From Crocinitomix catalasitica ATCC 23190 (GTDB lineage Bacteria > Bacteroidota > Bacteroidia > Flavobacteriales_D > Crocinitomicaceae): a stretch of DNA of 64,000 bases. The stretch covers positions 124,001-188,000 of the forward strand of contig NZ_JHXV01000007.1 of NCBI RefSeq assembly GCF_000621625.1, given 5' to 3'. Below are positions 63,364-64,000 of the stretch, one piece after another. The notes under the pieces were generated by a model that saw only the letters and a list, made by a program, of their open reading frames with translations, searched no databases and was not told where the DNA came from. How positions within the stretch are numbered: position 1 is the stretch's first letter; each line of letters opens with the position of its first letter. The translations under genes and the position numbers were made by a program.

Positions 63364-64000
63364 TTATTGTATTATTAAAGCCTGCTTGTACATGCGCACT
63401 GTATTTTCTAAACCTAAGTATAGCGCATCTGCCACCAATGCATGTCCAATTGAAACTTCGTCAATTGCAGGAATTTCTGATATAAAATAATTAAGATTAT
63501 CTAAATTTAAATCATGACCAGCATTTAAGGCCAGACCATTTTTTAGTGCAATTTCTGCAGCTGCTTTATAAGGAGCAATTGCTTTTGCTTTATCAGCATG
63601 AAAATTTGCGGCATATGTTCCAGTATAAAATTCAATTCTATCTGTTCCAATAGAGGCAGCACCTTCAATTAAAGCACGATCAGTTTCAATAAAAATAGAG
63701 GTTCTAACACCCATACTTTGAATGGTTTTAATCAGATCCTTTAACCAATCGGCGTGTTTAACTGTGTCCCATCCAGCATCCGAAGTCAAAACATTTGGTG
63801 GATCAGGAACTAAAGTTGCTTGCGCTGGTCGAATTTTATCGATCAAATCTAAAAAGCGCTCATCAGGATATCCTTCAATATTGTACTCCGTTTTTACAAC
63901 TTTCGCTAAATCAAAAGTGTCTTGCGTTGTGATATGTCTTTCATCAGGTCGCGGATGTACAGTAATTCCATCAGCACCAAACAGTTCACAATCTATAGCA
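63364..64000 (-). CDS. pdxJ: Pyridoxine 5'-phosphate synthase (5'-truncated by window edge)
   Basis: Last step of DXP-dependent vitamin B6 synthesis. About 211 residues are present of roughly 237; the frame is open to the window edge and [12 protein letters not shown], the phosphate/substrate motif, lies in the part upstream of codon 63846. Other motifs: [58 protein letters not shown] and [16 protein letters not shown]. First gene of the pdxJ-ybfF pair. Confidence 0.93.
   Translation of the reverse strand, partial: AIDCELFGADGITVHPRPDERHITTQDTFDLAKVVKTEYNIEGYPDERFLDLIDKIRPAQATLVPDPPNVLTSDAGWDTVKHADWLKDLIKTIQSMGVRTSIFIETDRALIEGAASIGTDRIEFYTGTYAANFHADKAKAIAPYKAAAEIALKNGLALNAGHDLNLDNLNYFISEIPAIDEVSIGHALVADALYLGLENTVRMYKQALIIQ

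Noticed and set aside
1-64000. CRISPR arrays, transposases, integrases, phage genes
   Set aside because: No regularly spaced repeats of CRISPR type and no such protein motifs were seen in any frame; the only tandem repeat is the tRNA-derived one at 54458.

Overview
The window is a chromosomal segment of an AT-rich member of the Bacteroidota, most likely order Flavobacteriales. The evidence is the rpoB-rpoC-DUF3467 order, several type IX secretion (T9SS) C-terminal sorting domains, SusC/CirA-type TonB receptors with carboxypeptidase-like N-terminal domains, TAnnTTTG-type -7 promoter elements, and the pairs ppk1-ppx and pdxJ-ybfF. Both ends cut a gene: rpoB lacks its 5' end and pdxJ lacks its 5' end. 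No transposase, integrase, phage gene or CRISPR array was found.

Layout. (1) 1-7.9 kb: core transcription genes rpoB, rpoC and a DUF3467 gene, each unit closed by a hairpin terminator. (2) 7.9-22.9 kb: an accessory region of unrelated one- or two-gene units, nearly all on the + strand. They are separated by imperfect palindromes of about 50-200 bp. It holds AraC-type and Crp-type regulators, an NTF2-like protein, a serine hydrolase, a GNAT acetyltransferase, secreted and membrane orphans, and a large PHP-domain/SMC-like ATPase that is a candidate defence protein. The palindromes begin with ..AAC and end with GTT.., and in several units the base run before AAC at the tail is the reverse complement of the run after GTT at the head of the same unit (10/10 bases at 13073/13648, 9/9 at 19049/21902). 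This is the geometry of integron gene cassettes and attC sites. Two near-identical 157-158 bp leaders and a third, partly similar one stand before cassette runs at a shared ATTCGGTTGTT motif, like attI/Pc regions. I regard this integrase-less, integron-like array as the main candidate for an undescribed system.

(3) 23-30.5 kb: a probable haem/iron acquisition locus. It holds a divergent FMN-binding-like protein, a DUF6607 protein, a T9SS-sorted HmuY-like protein, a DUF6686 protein, a TonB-dependent receptor and an HmuY-like lipoprotein. Four copies of an 18-bp operator (ATACC-N8-GG-N-AT) sit in its two promoter regions. (4) 30.5-38.8 kb: a lipoprotein, a 1482-residue T9SS cargo protein and a second TonB receptor, with a 28-bp direct repeat flanking the first two. 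(5) 39-46.3 kb: mainly minus-strand envelope proteins (two alpha/beta hydrolases, a barrel-like protein, a protein with duplicated SUMF1-like modules), an epimerase-like protein, a DUF5362 membrane protein and a beta-carbonic anhydrase.

(6) 46.5-54.1 kb: a tightly overlapping eight-gene operon joining a membrane-fused spermidine-synthase-like enzyme, an S-adenosylmethionine decarboxylase, DUF350 and DUF4178 proteins, a histidine-rich membrane protein and a Tat-type FAD oxidoreductase. It is probably a polyamine-type envelope modification system. (7) 54.0-54.9 kb: a truncated GIY-YIG gene, then tRNA-Leu(TAA) and tRNA-Gly(GCC). Each tRNA is accompanied by copies of its own 5' end in which three D-loop bases are replaced by an 18-bp palindrome. 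(8) 55-64 kb: ppx/gppA-like, ppk1, a LuxE-like acyl-protein synthetase, a lipoprotein, a RimK-type ATP-grasp ligase with an aspartoacylase-like hydrolase and an orphan, then ybfF and pdxJ.
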